Shown in pieces: positions 9,168 through 18,017 of a stretch of 64,000 bases of DNA (position 1 is the first letter of the stretch; each line of letters starts with the position of its first letter). Origin of the DNA: Endozoicomonas gorgoniicola. Its GTDB lineage: Bacteria > Pseudomonadota > Gammaproteobacteria > Pseudomonadales > Endozoicomonadaceae. The notes beneath the pieces are model-generated. The model was not told where the DNA came from, did not search any database, and saw only the letters and a program-made list of their open reading frames with translations. A program made the translations under genes and the position numbers. The stretch covers positions 124,001-188,000 of the forward strand of contig NZ_JAPFCC010000001.1 of NCBI RefSeq assembly GCF_025562715.2, given 5' to 3'.

Positions 9168-10004
9168 TCAGGCCTCCGCTCTTACCTGAAACTGACTGCG
9201 GTACGCTCGTGGCGATTGCCCAAACTGCTGGCGAAACACGGTAGAAAAGTAGTCGGGGCTGGAAAAGCCCGCACTGAAGGCAATGTCGGTGACACTACGC
9301 TGACTCTGCTGTAATAAAAACTGTGCATAGTTCATGCGCAGAGAAAGTAGTAGCTGTTTGGGCGACAAGCCTAATCCCTTTTGGCACAGGCGATGAAGAT
9401 GTGAGGAAGATAAGCTGATATGCTGGCACATGTCATGCACATTCCATGCTCGCCCGGGATCCTTTCGAACTGCAGCCATTAGTCCCTCTAAACGTGAATC
9501 AACCATTGTCGTATTATTTCTGAACAAGCGGTTAATATTCAGTGACAGCTGTTGTATTAAGCCTCCACGTATGAGGTCCGATTGATGGGTATTTCGTTCA
9601 TAATCCAGACTCTCCAGACAATGATAGAGCTGCGAACCCAAATCGCACCGTCGGTGCCATGGCTGCATACCGGGAACCCCTGTTGTATGAGTGTCAACCA
9701 TGATCCAGGCTGATTGTCGAAACCCTTTTGGTTCCAGTGAAATCTCGAACGCTGTATGCGGGGGGATATAACACAGACTCTGCGCCTGAAGCGCATATTC
9801 CTTACCGGCCACTTGTAGCAAACCATGACCATCCAGCGTGGCCGAGAACATAGCCCGTTGCGTAAATTCACGCTTAATGTGATGAATTTCATGCAAATCG
9901 GACAAGCCTGCCACAAAGACTCCGATGGACTGGAACTCCGGATAGTCTCGCTGACATAAAAAACGTTCCCGACATTCTGGCCCAACTTCAATTATTTCAT
10001 CCAT
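9168..10004 (-). CDS. AraC-family transcriptional regulator
   Basis: A 278-residue regulator. The N-terminal ~150 residues look like an AraC-type cupin sensor (GHGLLQVAGKEYALQAQSLCYIPPHTAFEI). The C-terminal ~100 residues carry two helix-turn-helix motifs, ending in the signature VTDIAFSAGFSSPDYFSTVFRQ followed by FGQSPRAYR. It ends 32 bp from the convergent split esterase gene and diverges from the esterase-lipoprotein at 10104, so either may be its target (inference). The effector is unknown. Confidence 0.9.
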   Translation of the reverse strand: MDEIIEVGPECRERFLCQRDYPEFQSIGVFVAGLSDLHEIHHIKREFTQRAMFSATLDGHGLLQVAGKEYALQAQSLCYIPPHTAFEISLEPKGFRQSAWIMVDTHTTGVPGMQPWHRRCDLGSQLYHCLESLDYERNTHQSDLIRGGLIQQLSLNINRLFRNNTTMVDSRLEGLMAAVRKDPGRAWNVHDMCQHISLSSSHLHRLCQKGLGLSPKQLLLSLRMNYAQFLLQQSQRSVTDIAFSAGFSSPDYFSTVFRQQFGQSPRAYRSQFQVRAEA

Positions 10005-10103
10005 GGGCGGTTTTTAAAGGTTTATGGGTTTTTCTCAAACGAAATCGATCATTCAAACCCAGATAATAAAGAGATTTAAAAATGAGAACCAAGGGTAATG
10101 GAT

Positions 10104-11183
10104 ATGAAAAAAAACATTATGACCTGCGTCATGCTGGCAGCCACATTGGCGCTGACCGGCTGTAACTCAGACTCTGATGACGATACCGACAAAGTAGTGG
10201 GCTGCCCGTCAAAGCCTGCTGATCGAACGATAACCCTGTGTGTAACGGCTCTGCCCAAGAGCCATCCCAACGGTGACCAGATTTATCTGGCAGGCACCAT
10301 GAATGGCTGGCATGCAGGTGGTGAGGCTGATCGGGAAATCATTCTGGAAGATCACGGCAACGGCAGTTACAGCTATCACCTGCACTTTGCTGAAGATACC
10401 AATATCCACCAGTTCAAGTTCACTCGTGGCAGTTGGAAATCAGTTGAGATTGATGCTGACAACTACGACATACCCAATCGCAGTGTAGAGTACAGCGGAC
10501 AATATCGTGTGGAAGACATGCAAATTGCCAAATGGTCTGATATAGACGGCTCCTTTGGTGGGCGACACACGGTGGTAGGAAACCTGAAGCTACATACCAT
10601 TGACGCTTTCCCTATAAACGACGGAGAAAGAACGGTTCGGGTCTGGCTTCCTGAGAGCTATGATGCGAAACGTGCTGAATCTTTTCCGGTCATCTACGCC
10701 TGGGATGGTCAGAACCTCTTTGACGAGCGGACTGCAGGCTATGGCATGGAGTGGAAAATTGACGAAACCCTCACCGAGCTGGCAGCTGATCATGTCGTCA
10801 TTGGTTTTGACAGCCCGACTGGTGACAAAAATGGTCAGTCAGGCCGTAAACGTCGCTATATCGAATACAGTGCGTTTGACTGGAAGCATCCAGAAGAAGG
10901 TTCTATTGTCACGCGTGGTGATGAGACGGTTGATTTTGTGGTTGATACGCTGATTCCCAAGTTTGAGAGTGAATATAATATTGGTAGCAGTGCCGAAAAA
11001 CGTACCATCATGGGTTCTTCCATGGGTGGCTACATGAGTCTGTACACCATGAGTTATCGCCCCAACGTATTCGGCACTGCTCTTGCCCTGTCTCATGCGA
11101 CTAACGACAACTACGGCGGTGTCGCATTACGCGAATACATGACTACCCACTCATTTCTCAAAAGAACCTTCTTTTGCCATTGA
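10104..11183 (+). pseudogene. Esterase lipoprotein with starch-binding-like domain, C-terminally truncated
   Basis: The start at 10104 is preferred to 10098 because AAGGG lies 8 nt before it. A lipoprotein signal with lipobox LTGC is followed by an Asp-rich linker. Next comes a carbohydrate-binding-like beta domain of the CBM20/48 type (IYLAGTMNGWHAGGEADREI, about residues 55-125), then a PF00756-type esterase domain with FPVIYAWDGQNLFD and the nucleophile elbow GSSMGGYMS. The frame stops about 60 residues after the nucleophile, with an abnormal tail (HSFLKRTFFCH). The catalytic Asp and His of this family would lie further downstream, so the product is probably inactive. An inverted repeat sits right after the stop. 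Confidence 0.72.
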
Positions 11184-11231
11184 TTTCCATCCATAACGGC
11201 AAAGCATTCGCAGCGTCGTTATGGATGGAAA
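11184..11231. terminator. Large hairpin after the truncated esterase gene
   Basis: A perfect 15-bp inverted repeat (TTTCCATCCATAACG at 11184-11198, complement at 11217-11231) encloses an 18-nt loop. It lies between convergent genes and may be a bidirectional terminator. It could also be a footprint of the rearrangement that truncated the esterase. The U-tract is short (AAA/TTT only). Confidence 0.5.
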
Positions 11232-11277
11232 ATTCTGTGAGATTCGCTAAAACCTTTGTTTCCAGGATGACTGAAAG

Positions 11278-12705
11278 TCAGGCCGCAGAATCTGCAACAG
11301 CCGTTGTTTTATTTTTCGCCAGGAAGGCGATCATGGCTACAACGGCAGCCGTAACACCGATTGGGTAGGAGATAGCGGCGGACAGAGACAGCCCTTCAGG
11401 AGCCATAAGGATGTAAGTGGTACACACAGCCGTCATAAACATGGCTGGCAGTGATACAAACCAGTGGCTCTTGTCCCGGGTGACCATATAGGCGGCAGCT
11501 GCCCACAGAACAATGGTGGCCAGAGTCTGGTTGGAAAATGCGAAGTAACGCCAGATGATATTAAAGTCAACAAAGGTCAAAACGAAACCAACTGCAAATA
11601 CAGGCAACGCCAGCTTGAGACGATTGGCCTTGCTGGTTTGCTCAATGCCAATCGCATCCGCAATGATCAGGCGCACACTGCGAAATGCGGTATCACCGGA
11701 CGTGATCGGGCAGGCAATGACTCCCAGAACGGCCAGCAGGCCACCAACAGTACCCATCAGTCCGACAGAGACTTCCTTCACAACCAGACCGGCACCACCC
11801 TGAGACAGAACGTCGTTCAAGCCTTCCAGCCCATTTGGGAAGAAGGACATGGCAGCAGCAGCCCAGATCAGAGCCACAATGCCTTCAGCAATCATTGCGC
11901 CGTAAAAAATCGGACGCCCCTGGGTTTCATTTTGAGTGCAGCGAGCCATCAGGGGAGATTGTGTGGCGTGGAAGCCACTGATTGCGCCACAGGCAATGGT
12001 GGTGAAAAGCATGGGGAAAATTGGCAGCCCTCTGGGGTGGATCAGGTCTGCGCCGATTTCAGGAACTGGCAAACCATTGATAACGGTCATACCGCCCACA
12101 CCAAATGCCATGATGAGCAGTGCAGCACCGAAAACAGGGTAAATTTTGGCGATGACTTTATCCACAGGCAAAACGGTTGCCACAAAGTAATAGCAAAGAA
12201 TAATGCCAAGCCAGAAATTAGTGCTTGCCAGAATACCCTCGCCACCAAGGTTTGCCAGCAGACCAGCAGGCCCCATCATGAATACGACACCGACCAGTAC
12301 AAGCAGTACCACAGAAAAAGCACGCATAAACTTGCGCGCTGGCTCGCCGAGGTAGTGGCCAACGATTTCAGGAACAGACTTCCCTTGATGACGAATGGAG
12401 AGCATACCTGAGAAATAGTCGTGAACCGCCCCCGCAAAGATGCAGCCAAGCACGATCCAGAGAAAAGCAGCAGGGCCGTACAGGGCACCCATAATCGCAC
12501 CAAAGATTGGCCCGAGACCGGCAATATTGAGGAACTGAATCAGAAAAATTTTGTACCAGGGGAGGGGAACGAAATCTACGCCATCTTCAAATTCAACGGC
12601 AGGCGTCTTACGGTCAGGCTCGATGCCAAACCACCGCTCGACCAGTTTGCCATAAATGAAGTAGCCCCCAATCAATACAAAGAGCGAAATTAAAAAGCTG
12701 GTCAT
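11278..12705 (-). CDS. CstA-family carbon starvation / pyruvate-type transporter
   Basis: A 475-residue membrane protein with the conserved N-terminal segments of the CstA family: LVERWFGIEPDRKTPA, then FLNIAGLGPIFGAIMGALYGPAAFLWIVLG and GAVHDYFSGMLSIRHQGKS. About 12-14 hydrophobic helices follow. The family imports peptides or pyruvate under carbon limitation. This is the short form of the family rather than the ~700-residue E. coli CstA form. It is monocistronic here, with a TniQ-like fragment immediately upstream. Confidence 0.9.
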   Translation of the reverse strand: MTSFLISLFVLIGGYFIYGKLVERWFGIEPDRKTPAVEFEDGVDFVPLPWYKIFLIQFLNIAGLGPIFGAIMGALYGPAAFLWIVLGCIFAGAVHDYFSGMLSIRHQGKSVPEIVGHYLGEPARKFMRAFSVVLLVLVGVVFMMGPAGLLANLGGEGILASTNFWLGIILCYYFVATVLPVDKVIAKIYPVFGAALLIMAFGVGGMTVINGLPVPEIGADLIHPRGLPIFPMLFTTIACGAISGFHATQSPLMARCTQNETQGRPIFYGAMIAEGIVALIWAAAAMSFFPNGLEGLNDVLSQGGAGLVVKEVSVGLMGTVGGLLAVLGVIACPITSGDTAFRSVRLIIADAIGIEQTSKANRLKLALPVFAVGFVLTFVDFNIIWRYFAFSNQTLATIVLWAAAAYMVTRDKSHWFVSLPAMFMTAVCTTYILMAPEGLSLSAAISYPIGVTAAVVAMIAFLAKNKTTAVADSAA

Positions 12706-12726
12706 AAGGCATTACCGTTGTCGTCT

Positions 12727-13026
12727 TCACTTTAGAGGTGTGACGGTAACCCCGTTATTGCCTCTGGAGTGAAAAATGGAAATCAAGCTAATGATATGGT
12801 GGTTTTTCATACAAAAAATTGACTGAAAGCAATCATTCTGAAGATATATTTGCGGCTTGGGAAAATACTGACTGCCAATCATCTCCAGGTCGGATGCCTG
12901 CAACATTGGGTCAAAGATATGTTTGAGTGCGCGCCGGTGGGTAAAACCAGCATCGACGAGGTATGCCCGGCACACAAGGCTATAGAGTGATTCATCGGGC
13001 AGTGGTGGCGGGTCAAGAGTGAGCAT
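12727..13026 (-). pseudogene. TniQ/TnsD-like N-terminal fragment
   Basis: The 99-residue frame begins MLTLDPPPLPDESLYSLVCRAYL. This resembles the start of TniQ-domain proteins (proline-rich lead, then P-x-E-x-L-x-S/Y-x-x-x-R), the target-selection partner in Tn7/Tn5053-like transposition. The remaining ~60 residues, including FDPMLQ and IGSQYFPK, are compatible with the first part of that domain. The C-terminal Cys-rich part is missing and the end reads into the upstream region of the cstA-like gene. I treat it as a truncated remnant. No other Tn7-like component is nearby. Confidence 0.45.
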
Positions 13027-13119
13027 TTATAACATATTCTTGTTTGTAGGATAGTGGAGTTAAGGCTATAAACCCGATGCTATGCAATAAGTAGCAAGAG
13101 TATTAGAGGCTCTGTAGTA

Positions 13120-13782
13120 ATGAATAAAGATATCCTTTTTGCGATTCTCAATCAGAAAAGTCAGGAAGAGTTGTTGGAGCTTCTGAATGAAGCCTGGCGA
13201 GTAATGAGTACTAATCAACGGAGTGAAATATTCAGTCCGGTCATGAGCAAGGAGCAATATGAATACCCAGCCAGTGGCAAAAAAACACTGGCTGCCATAA
13301 GAAAATTCCATAAAGAGTCGTACGACGGGGAGTATTATGCGCCTTTTGATATTAACTCTAAAAACTACATGAATATTCCCGAGGAGACGGATGGCTGGTT
13401 TGCCCGGCTTGATGAGTTATTCACTGAGTGCACAAAACTGTCCAACCAAAAGGAATACAGCGCAGCGCTTGAAGGCTACGAGCTTCTGTTTGAGTTGGCT
13501 GAGGCAGTGGACAGTGGTGAAGAGATTATTTTTGCAGACGAAACCGGTATGTGGATGTTTACCGGAGACGAAAAAGCGTACTTCACGGCTTATATTAAAG
13601 CGGCTGCCGGTGGCTGTTCTGATGAGGAATTTGTCGAGAAGGCTATGTATGCCTTACGTCAGGACAATGATAGATGCTGTGGATACGAGCTCTACTCAGT
13701 TGTTCAGTCTATTGCCACAAAGGAGCAGGCTGAACGCATTGATGGAGAGATAAAAAGCCGGAATTTAAAAGTGAGCAAATGA
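13120..13782 (+). CDS. Unrecognised cytoplasmic protein (220 aa)
   Basis: An acidic, helix-rich soluble protein without a signal peptide or membrane segment. Segments such as LLELLNEAWRVM, YSAALEGYELLFELAEAVDSGEE and QSIATKEQAERIDGEI look like TPR-type or alpha-solenoid helices. GAGG lies about 12 nt upstream of the ATG, a slightly long spacing. A strong hairpin follows the stop. Coding character is good, but I cannot name the family. Positions 13176-13198 share an exact 23-bp match with 45128-45150. Confidence 0.65.
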   Translation: MNKDILFAILNQKSQEELLELLNEAWRVMSTNQRSEIFSPVMSKEQYEYPASGKKTLAAIRKFHKESYDGEYYAPFDINSKNYMNIPEETDGWFARLDELFTECTKLSNQKEYSAALEGYELLFELAEAVDSGEEIIFADETGMWMFTGDEKAYFTAYIKAAAGGCSDEEFVEKAMYALRQDNDRCCGYELYSVVQSIATKEQAERIDGEIKSRNLKVSK

Positions 13783-13835
13783 ATAGCTGCCAAAGCTCAG
13801 GTATAAGGTGTTGGCTATTCCTCAATTTTTCATTT

Positions 13836-13866
13836 TAAAGCTCTGCCCCCGGGGCAGTGCTTTTAT
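13836..13866 (+). terminator. Rho-independent terminator after the 220-aa gene
   Basis: CTGCCCC and GGGGCAG form a compact GC-rich stem, followed by TGCTTTTA. It sits between two convergent genes. Confidence 0.6.
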
Positions 13867-13875
13867 GAAGGTTAA

Positions 13876-14166
13876 TCAAGCCGCTTCCAGCGCTTCTTTC
13901 AAATTGGTGCAGACACGGTAATCCACATCAATCGTCTCAAAGTGCTTCTCGGCGCACTCAATCTTATCGTTTTCCTCTTCCCGACGCTCTGCTTTATTGG
14001 TGGTACTCTTGGTTTCCCGAACCAGATAAAGCTTTTCTTCAGAGTCGCCCGTTACGACTGCCCAGTCGGGGTTATAGGGACCAACGGGGGGGCTACCTTG
14101 AACCAAGGAAGGCAGCTTGCAATAGAACTTCACTGATTCATGACCCACGTGTCGATAGTTTTGCAC
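13876..14166 (-). pseudogene. Type III restriction endonuclease, C-terminal remnant
   Basis: The 96-residue frame contains YNPDWAVV and, after a short loop, KLYLVRETKST, then IECAEKHFETI and VDYRV. These match the C-terminal PD-(D/E)xK nuclease domain of type III restriction (Res) subunits, with NPDW giving the Asp and RETK the E-x-K. The ~800-residue helicase part is absent, and no Mod methyltransferase is nearby. It lies directly downstream of pilC, where pilD would normally be. Confidence 0.8.
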
Positions 14167-14204
14167 ACGTGTCCATAGTTTTAATGCATTTTTACAATGT
14201 CTTT

Positions 14205-15425
14205 TTATACGACAGATCCCATCTGAAAAATAGGCAGATACATAGCCACGATCAAACCACCCACAAGCACCCCGAGTACCGACATAATCAATGGTTCCAT
14301 CAGGCTGGTCAGGCCATCAACGGCGTTATCCACTTCGTCTTCGTAGAAGGTCGCGACTTTATCGAGCATTTCATCCAGAGAGCCGGATTCTTCACCGATA
14401 GAAACCATCTGAATAGCCATGGGTGGGAAGATGCCAGAACTTTTCATGGCGAACTGCAGCTGCTGGCCTGTAGAGACATCTTCTTTGATGCGGTTGGTTG
14501 CATCCGTAAAGATAACATTACCCGCAGCCCCTGCCACTGAGTCGAGGGCGTCGACTAATGGAACACCGGCGGCAAATGTCGTTGAAAGAGTTCGGGCAAA
14601 ACGTGCGACAGCTGACTTTTCAAGTATTGGTCCTATAATGGGAATTTTGAGTACCAGCCTGTCTTTCCTGTCCCTTGCGGCTTTTGAACGTTGCATGATT
14701 TTTTTAATCATGAAGCCAAAACCCACGATCCCGATAATGGCTGCAAACCACCATTGCTGAACAAAGTTGGAAATCTGAATGACCACCTGAGTAAAAGCGG
14801 GGAGTTCGGCACCGAACCCTTGAAAGACTTCTTCAAACTGGGGGACGACCTTCACCAGCAGAATACCGGTAACGATGAAAGCGACGCACACAACCGCGAC
14901 CGGGTAGTTCATTGCCTTTTTGATCTTGGCTTTAAGCGCTTCTGACTTTTCTTTATACGTTGCAATTCTGTCCAGCAACGTTTCCAGCGCACCGGACTGT
15001 TCACCAGAGGCCACCAGATTGCAATACAGGTCATCAAAATACAGTGGATGCGCCCGAAGGGCTTCGGCCAGAGTCGTACCACCTGCCACCTCATTTTTGA
15101 TCTTGAGAAGCAGCTCTTTCATGGCGGGCTTTTCGATACCATCAGTTGTGATGTCAAAAGCGTTAAGCAGCGGTACACCGGCTTTCATCATGGTGGCAAG
15201 CTGTCGGGTAAACAGGGCGATATCCAGGGGGTTAATTTTACCCCCCTTACTTTTACCAAACGAGAAGCTTTTCTTTCTCACCTTGGTGACAGAAATGCCC
15301 TGCTTGCGTAGCTCGGCCTTGACCAGGGCGATACTGGCGCCTTCCATTTCCCCTTTAGTTTTACGTCCACTCTTATCTTTACCTTCCCAGATAAAAGTGG
15401 AAGGTTTGGCTGATTTTTTGGCCAT
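14205..15425 (-). CDS. pilC: Type IV pilus inner-membrane platform protein PilC
   Basis: A 406-residue polytopic protein of the PilC/GspF family. It has two repeated T2SSF domains (about residues 70-195 and 275-400). Motifs include FTRQLATMMKAGVPLLNAFD, GEQSGALETLLDRIATYKE, ARFARTLSTTFAAGVPLVDALD and GEESGSLDEMLDKVATFYEDEVD. Hydrophobic helices follow each domain, ending in LMEPLIMSVLGVLVGGLIVAMYLPIF. PilC anchors the pilus assembly ATPase PilB at the inner membrane. The expected neighbours pilB (upstream) and pilD (downstream) are missing. Only a restriction-gene remnant follows. Confidence 0.95.
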   Translation of the reverse strand: MAKKSAKPSTFIWEGKDKSGRKTKGEMEGASIALVKAELRKQGISVTKVRKKSFSFGKSKGGKINPLDIALFTRQLATMMKAGVPLLNAFDITTDGIEKPAMKELLLKIKNEVAGGTTLAEALRAHPLYFDDLYCNLVASGEQSGALETLLDRIATYKEKSEALKAKIKKAMNYPVAVVCVAFIVTGILLVKVVPQFEEVFQGFGAELPAFTQVVIQISNFVQQWWFAAIIGIVGFGFMIKKIMQRSKAARDRKDRLVLKIPIIGPILEKSAVARFARTLSTTFAAGVPLVDALDSVAGAAGNVIFTDATNRIKEDVSTGQQLQFAMKSSGIFPPMAIQMVSIGEESGSLDEMLDKVATFYEDEVDNAVDGLTSLMEPLIMSVLGVLVGGLIVAMYLPIFQMGSVV

Positions 15426-15557
15426 AGGTGTGTCCGTACAGTCTTGTTATTTTTTCAGCTCCGTGAGTTTTTCAGACATCAGACTCTCTGGCTGTTTTCA
15501 GAAGATTATAAGCGTATGTATCGGACAGAAGCCCTCTGGCAATAGTAAAAAGCAGAC

Positions 15558-16364
15558 TTATTCTGCGGGAACGCTGGTTCGTTTGAAGGTCTTCAGATTC
15601 AGGGCCGTCATTTCTCCGCCCCAGACACAACCTGTGTCTATGGCATGAACGCGCTTGCGACCACTGTTTCCCTCCAGGGCCGCCCAGTGGCCAAAGACGA
15701 TGGTTTTTTTATAAACCGGGCTGTCCGGGAACTGAAACCATGGGTAGAAGCCTTTTCTGGAATGAGCGGTTTTGTTTTCAAGATCCAGTTTGCCGTTTTC
15801 GTCGCAGAAGCGCATAAGGGTGAAGTAGGCGGTGATCATCTTCAGCCTGGCGCGCCGGGTCAGCGCATCTTCCCAGGAATTCAGCTTGTCGCTACTGAAA
15901 AGGTAGCGCAACAGATCCTGGTAGTCGTTTGCCTGCAAGGCTCTTTCGAGCTTCCCGGCATAGAAACGTGCCTGTTTGATGGTCCAGATTGGGGGAATTC
16001 CGGCATGCACCATGGTGATATTACGGTCTTTGTCGTGGTGCAGAACCGGACGGTGGCGTAGCCACCTGATCAGTTCTTCACGGTCTGGCGCGTTCAGAAT
16101 TGAGTTCAGCGTGTCTTTTTTCTTTGCCGGGCGAACGCCTGACGCCACAGCCAGCAAGTGCAGGTCATGATTACCGAGAATGGCGACACAGTCGTCGCCA
16201 AGGGACTTAATAAAGCGCAGAGTGGGCAACGAATCCGGCCCCCGATTAACCATATCACCGGCTATCCATAGCTTGTCCTGACCGGGCTGAAACCTGATTT
16301 TGTCGAGCAAACGGCGAAACGGGTCGTAGCAGCCCTGAATATCGCCAATGGCATAAACCGCCAT
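15558..16364 (-). CDS. apaH: Bis(5'-nucleosyl)-tetraphosphatase, symmetrical (ApaH)
   Basis: A 268-residue metallophosphatase that hydrolyses Ap4A to two ADP. YAIGDIQGCYDPFRRLL, WIAGDMVNRGPDSLPTLR and AILGNHDLHLLAVASG are the GDxxG, GDxxxRG and GNHD metal-binding motifs, and MVHAGIPPIW carries a further metal-binding His. The end has HAIDTGCVWGGEMTAL. AGGAG precedes the ATG at 16364. In relatives apaH follows apaG; here apaG is absent and rsmA lies only 133 bp upstream. Confidence 0.96.
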   Translation of the reverse strand: MAVYAIGDIQGCYDPFRRLLDKIRFQPGQDKLWIAGDMVNRGPDSLPTLRFIKSLGDDCVAILGNHDLHLLAVASGVRPAKKKDTLNSILNAPDREELIRWLRHRPVLHHDKDRNITMVHAGIPPIWTIKQARFYAGKLERALQANDYQDLLRYLFSSDKLNSWEDALTRRARLKMITAYFTLMRFCDENGKLDLENKTAHSRKGFYPWFQFPDSPVYKKTIVFGHWAALEGNSGRKRVHAIDTGCVWGGEMTALNLKTFKRTSVPAE

Positions 16365-16497
16365 AGAGTCTCCTGAGTGTCACACGAAGGTCAGCTGACA
16401 CTCATCTGTGATGTTTATGTCAGCCTGCCTTTATAGTTTTATCTCAGCTTGTTGCGCTTGTTCAAGCGAAGAGTTTTAAATAGCTCTGGTAAAGAGT

Positions 16498-17298
16498 TTA
16501 AGCGTTACGGTCGTGGATAAAGTCAGCAATTCGTACGAACTCTTCCAGCGTTACCCGCTCCGGACGAACAGACGGATCAATCGACAGCTGTTCCAGCTCT
16601 TCTGCAGAAACCAGTTGCTTAAGGGTGTTGCGCAGGGTTTTACGACGCATGCTGAATGCTTCACGAACCACACGGCTCAGCATTTTTACGTCCTTACAGG
16701 GGTGTGGCAGCTCTTTATGAGGCGTCAGACGTACAATGGCAGAATCAACCTTGGGTGGAGGGTTGAAGCAGCCGGGTCCAACCGTAAACAGATAGTCTAC
16801 CCGGCAATAGTACTGCGCCATGATGCCCAGACGACCGTAGTTGTTTTCACCCGGCTGCGCTGCCAGACGCAGCACAACCTCTTTTTGCAGCATAAAGTGC
16901 ATATCGCTGATCAGGCCCTGGTACTCCAGCAGATGGAAAATCAATGGCGTGGAGATGTTATAAGGCAGGTTGCCAACCAGTCGCAAAGGTTTGTCGTCGT
17001 TTTTCAGGCTGGAAAAGTCGAACTTCAGGGCATCACCTTCATGGATGCGGAAGTTGGGGTTCAGGCCAAAACGGAGTTTCAGGATCGGGATAAGGTCGCG
17101 GTCCAGCTCAATAACATCCAGCTGACCAGCGCCATCCAACAGGAATTCGGTAATGGCGCCCTGACCCGGACCAATTTCAACCAGCCGGTCGCCTTCCCTT
17201 GGGTGAATGGAGCGAACGATTCTCTGGATTATGCCCTGATCGTGCAGAAAGTTCTGGCCGAAGCGTTTACGGGCTCTGTGATGGGGGAATTCGGACAT
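16498..17298 (-). CDS. rsmA: 16S rRNA (adenine1518/1519-N6) dimethyltransferase RsmA/KsgA
   Basis: A 266-residue SAM-dependent enzyme that dimethylates two adenines in the 3' hairpin of 16S rRNA. RKRFGQNFLHD is the family N-terminus. VEIGPGQGAITEFLL is the SAM-binding motif I, and NLPYNISTPLI is the catalytic NLPY motif. The C-terminal domain ends with VRPERVTLEEFVRIADF. It belongs to the lptD-surA-pdxA-rsmA-apaH cluster but is separated from pdxA here by about 720 bp containing an unrecognised small gene. Confidence 0.97.
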   Translation of the reverse strand: MSEFPHHRARKRFGQNFLHDQGIIQRIVRSIHPREGDRLVEIGPGQGAITEFLLDGAGQLDVIELDRDLIPILKLRFGLNPNFRIHEGDALKFDFSSLKNDDKPLRLVGNLPYNISTPLIFHLLEYQGLISDMHFMLQKEVVLRLAAQPGENNYGRLGIMAQYYCRVDYLFTVGPGCFNPPPKVDSAIVRLTPHKELPHPCKDVKMLSRVVREAFSMRRKTLRNTLKQLVSAEELEQLSIDPSVRPERVTLEEFVRIADFIHDRNA

Positions 17299-17636
17299 AA
17301 TGTACTGTTTACGGTCGTTCAGGGAAATGGCGGCTTATGATAGCGGCAGAAACCCGCTTTGCATACTGCTGATGATTATTCGGTGTTCAGCAGACCGCTA
17401 TGTAAGAAGGAAAGAGTTTGGAACTAAACCGGGCTGTGAAAGCTCAAACCTGTTAACGCAGAGAAAGCAAGCAGGGATAAAATGTATGCAACGAAAGCAG
17501 AAAATAATGTTTTTTCAGTACAGTTCAGACCTTGTATCAGAAAAGGCAACCACCACAACAGATCGAAAAGCATGGGTAATCAGTGTTTACTGGTACAAAA
17601 TTTCGTCATCATCAGATAAGTCATAAAATGTGTAAA
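17299..17636. other. Gene-poor gap upstream of rsmA
   Basis: About 340 bp with no recognisable gene. A 108-codon frame on the plus strand (17300-17626) has unlikely composition and no similarity I can see. This interval probably contains the rsmA promoter, needed because the usual co-transcription with pdxA is interrupted. Confidence 0.35.
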
Positions 17637-17978
17637 TTAGACCAATGTACCTTCAAAACTTTGATTAGTAGCCTCCGCCACGGTGGTTTTCGGAGGAGGA
17701 GACTCCGGAGGAAAATAGCCGAAAACTTCTGACTGGTAAGGAGCATTGCAGATCGTCAAGGTCACTGATTCCGGAAAAAACTTTTGCTCCATTTCTACTT
17801 TGACAGGAAAAGGGTGAGTGTTTGAGTCTACGTCAAGAACCCCTAAGTCAGAAGTAACACCCCAGGCTAAAACCAGGTTTGCGGTGCGGCTTTGATCAAA
17901 AGGATTTCGGACAACATAGCCTACGGCATTAGGTTTGAATGGCAGCTGGAACGGAATATTGGGAGGACGACGTATCAT
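17637..17978 (-). CDS. Unrecognised small protein inserted between pdxA and rsmA
   Basis: A 113-residue frame on the same strand as its neighbours. It contains MIRRPPNIPFQLPFKP, VRNPFDQSRTANLVLAWGV and a Pro-rich segment near the C-terminus (YFPPESPPPKTT). There is no signal peptide and no convincing ribosome-binding site. It is not ApaG: it lacks the Gly-rich GRVEEVRGPGVVGEQP-type motif of that family. It could be a small accessory gene or a fragment of a larger one. Confidence 0.4.
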   Translation of the reverse strand: MIRRPPNIPFQLPFKPNAVGYVVRNPFDQSRTANLVLAWGVTSDLGVLDVDSNTHPFPVKVEMEQKFFPESVTLTICNAPYQSEVFGYFPPESPPPKTTVAEATNQSFEGTLV

Positions 17979-18017
17979 AAAACTGCAAGCCTTTTGCTTA
18001 CCTACAATAATGGTCTG

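Noticed and set aside
11464..12411. 315-codon open frame opposite the CstA-family gene
   Set aside because: Its His/Gln/Asn-rich translation is typical of the antisense of a membrane-protein gene. The minus-strand gene is well supported.
13876..14166. Active restriction system
   Set aside because: Only the C-terminal nuclease tail is present, with no helicase or methyltransferase, so it is a remnant and not a system.
17300..17626. 108-codon plus-strand frame upstream of rsmA
   Set aside because: Unlikely amino-acid composition, no ribosome-binding site and no recognisable similarity.
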